Below are positions 4,705 to 5,731 of a stretch of 5,731 nt of DNA, one piece after another. A program made the translations under genes and the position numbers. A model generated the notes under the pieces. That model was given only the letters and a program-made list of their open reading frames with translations, was not told the origin of the DNA and did no database searches. Origin of the DNA: Candidatus Segetimicrobium genomatis (GTDB lineage Bacteria; Sysuimicrobiota; Sysuimicrobiia; Sysuimicrobiales; Segetimicrobiaceae); contig VBAN01000140.1 in NCBI GenBank assembly GCA_005882445.1, positions 1 through 5,731 on the forward strand, in the 5' to 3' direction. How positions within the stretch are numbered: position 1 is the first letter of the stretch; the number at the start of each line of letters is the position of its first letter.

Positions 4705-5731
4705 CTACGAGATCGGCACCTTGACGCGCGCCGGTGTCGTGGGCCCCTGCGCGAGCAGCCCGGAGATCTTGTCGAAGAGGCCGGCCACGGCGGTACCGTC
4801 CTCCGGGAACGTCACAACGGCGGCCGAGATCATCAGGCGCTTCACGCCGAGCAGCTGGGCGGCGACCGCATCCTCTTCCAGTCTCCGGGTCAACCGCTGC
4901 AAAATATCGACGGCGTCCATCTTGGCCACCCGCGGGAGAAGGATGGCGAACCGTCCGGCCCCGTCGTGCGCGATCACGTCGATCCGCCGCACGCAGGTCT
5001 GGATCAACTTGATGGCGCGGCGCAGAGCCAGATCCTTGTCACTCTCCCCGACCAAGGTGTCGTCGATGTAGTCTTCCAGCTGAACCTCTGCGAACGAGAA
5101 CACGAGCAGCAGCCCCGAGCACCGCCGGATCTCGTCGGCGACCAGCTTCTGCAACCCGCCCCAGGGAAAGAGCGAGCGTGAGGGATCGACGCCGACCATC
5201 CGCTGGACTTCCTCGTGCAGCCGCGCCGCCTCGAGCGCCGACACCCCCTGCGCAGCCAGGCCGCGGACCCGCCGGAGCACCGGCTCCGCGAACGACTCCG
5301 GCACGGCGCCGAGCCCGCACAACCAGCCGCGCAGGCCCCCGGCGCGAATCAAGGGGACGCTCGCCATGAGCCCCTCCTGGCCGCCGCCGACCGGTGACCG
5401 GTGCGTCACCACCTCGCCACCCGTCGCGCCCGCGGGCAGAGGAGGCAGCAGCATCCCTGCCGGCCCGTGCTCGCCCTCCGCCCATTCGAATCCCCGGCTG
5501 GTCAAGATGCGCGGCGTCTCGTCTTCCCCGATCACGTAGGCCGCTCCCTTGGAGAGGCCGGTCGTCTCCAGGAAGACCTGAAGAAGGATCTCCAGGACGC
5601 CCTCCACCCGCAGTTCCCCGGAGAGGCGGCTGGCGATATCGTTGTAGAACCGCAGCTCCCGGAGCTGCTCCTCGAGCAGACCGGTCGCCTCCTGGAGGCG
5701 CTGATCCAGCAGTTCCGTCCATCGCGCCCGT
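4705..5731 (-). CDS. Coiled-coil, GAF and degenerate GGDEF signalling protein (5' end beyond right edge)
   Basis: The frame is open from the window edge to the TAG at 4707-4705, giving 341 visible residues. A GTG at 5607 is an internal codon: the 41 residues before it read as protein, including a coiled-coil-like heptad region (LLDQRLQEATGLLEEQLREL, about 7-26). A GAF-type sensor domain follows (about 31-165), with VEGVLEILLQVFLETTGLSK near its start and LMASVPLIRAGGLRGWLCGLG near its end. A helical linker leads to a GGDEF-like domain (about 205-325): VFSFAEVQ stands where active enzymes have VFDxDxFK, RRIDVIAHDGAGRF where they have R.DVVAR.GGDEF, then AILLPR and ISAAVVTFPEDG. Both metal-binding Asp positions and the signature (GAGRF, about 257-261) are changed, so diguanylate cyclase activity is unlikely. 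The protein is probably a regulatory or nucleotide-sensing one. Upstream domains are unknown. Confidence 0.8.
   Translation of the reverse strand, partial: RARWTELLDQRLQEATGLLEEQLRELRFYNDIASRLSGELRVEGVLEILLQVFLETTGLSKGAAYVIGEDETPRILTSRGFEWAEGEHGPAGMLLPPLPAGATGGEVVTHRSPVGGGQEGLMASVPLIRAGGLRGWLCGLGAVPESFAEPVLRRVRGLAAQGVSALEAARLHEEVQRMVGVDPSRSLFPWGGLQKLVADEIRRCSGLLLVFSFAEVQLEDYIDDTLVGESDKDLALRRAIKLIQTCVRRIDVIAHDGAGRFAILLPRVAKMDAVDILQRLTRRLEEDAVAAQLLGVKRLMISAAVVTFPEDGTAVAGLFDKISGLLAQGPTTPARVKVPIS

Noticed and set aside
1..5731. CRISPR arrays, insertion sequences, prophage attachment sites
   Set aside because: No regularly spaced repeats, transposase-like frames or duplicated tRNA 3' ends were seen.

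Overview
The window comes from a high-GC bacterial chromosome. I cannot name the lineage. Its features are minor pilin genes with class III (type IV) prepilin leaders, tRNA genes that encode their own CCA ends, clear sigma70-type tRNA promoters, and a secreted protein of no family I can name. The combination suggests an uncultivated soil or subsurface bacterium, but nothing seen here settles the phylum.

Layout. Left edge (minus strand, running off the window): the start of a PilX-like minor pilin or pilus assembly gene. Next comes a 475-base divergent regulatory region, unusually AT-rich for this DNA. It carries an extended -10 promoter facing the PilX-like gene, a Gram-positive-type LexA-like box with an 11-bp direct repeat, and two TAGG/CCTA palindromes two helical turns apart. 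On the plus strand follow a large secreted protein of unknown function (735-2474), two tandem hairpins, and two minor pilin genes coupled by an ATGA overlap: a PilV/GspI-like gene (2594-2923) and a PilW/GspJ-like gene (2920-3450).

The right half is on the minus strand and converges on the pilin genes. In transcription order it holds the 3' part of a coiled-coil/GAF protein with a degenerate GGDEF domain (cut by the right edge), tRNA-Asp(GTC) with a TTGACA-N17-TAGACT promoter, a Tat-type exported PF04185-like phosphoesterase broken by a frameshift, and tRNA-Phe(GAA) with its own TTGCCC-N17-TATACT promoter.

How the parts may work together (inference): the PilX-, PilV- and PilW-like proteins would be minor (pseudo)pilins that prime a type IV pilus or related filament. 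The secreted cysteine-containing protein between them could be a filament-associated or exported cargo protein, in the place where PilY1 sits in classical minor pilin clusters, although it is not recognisably PilY1. The GAF/degenerate-GGDEF protein is probably a non-catalytic signalling protein. The phosphoesterase is an unrelated gene lying between two tRNA genes.
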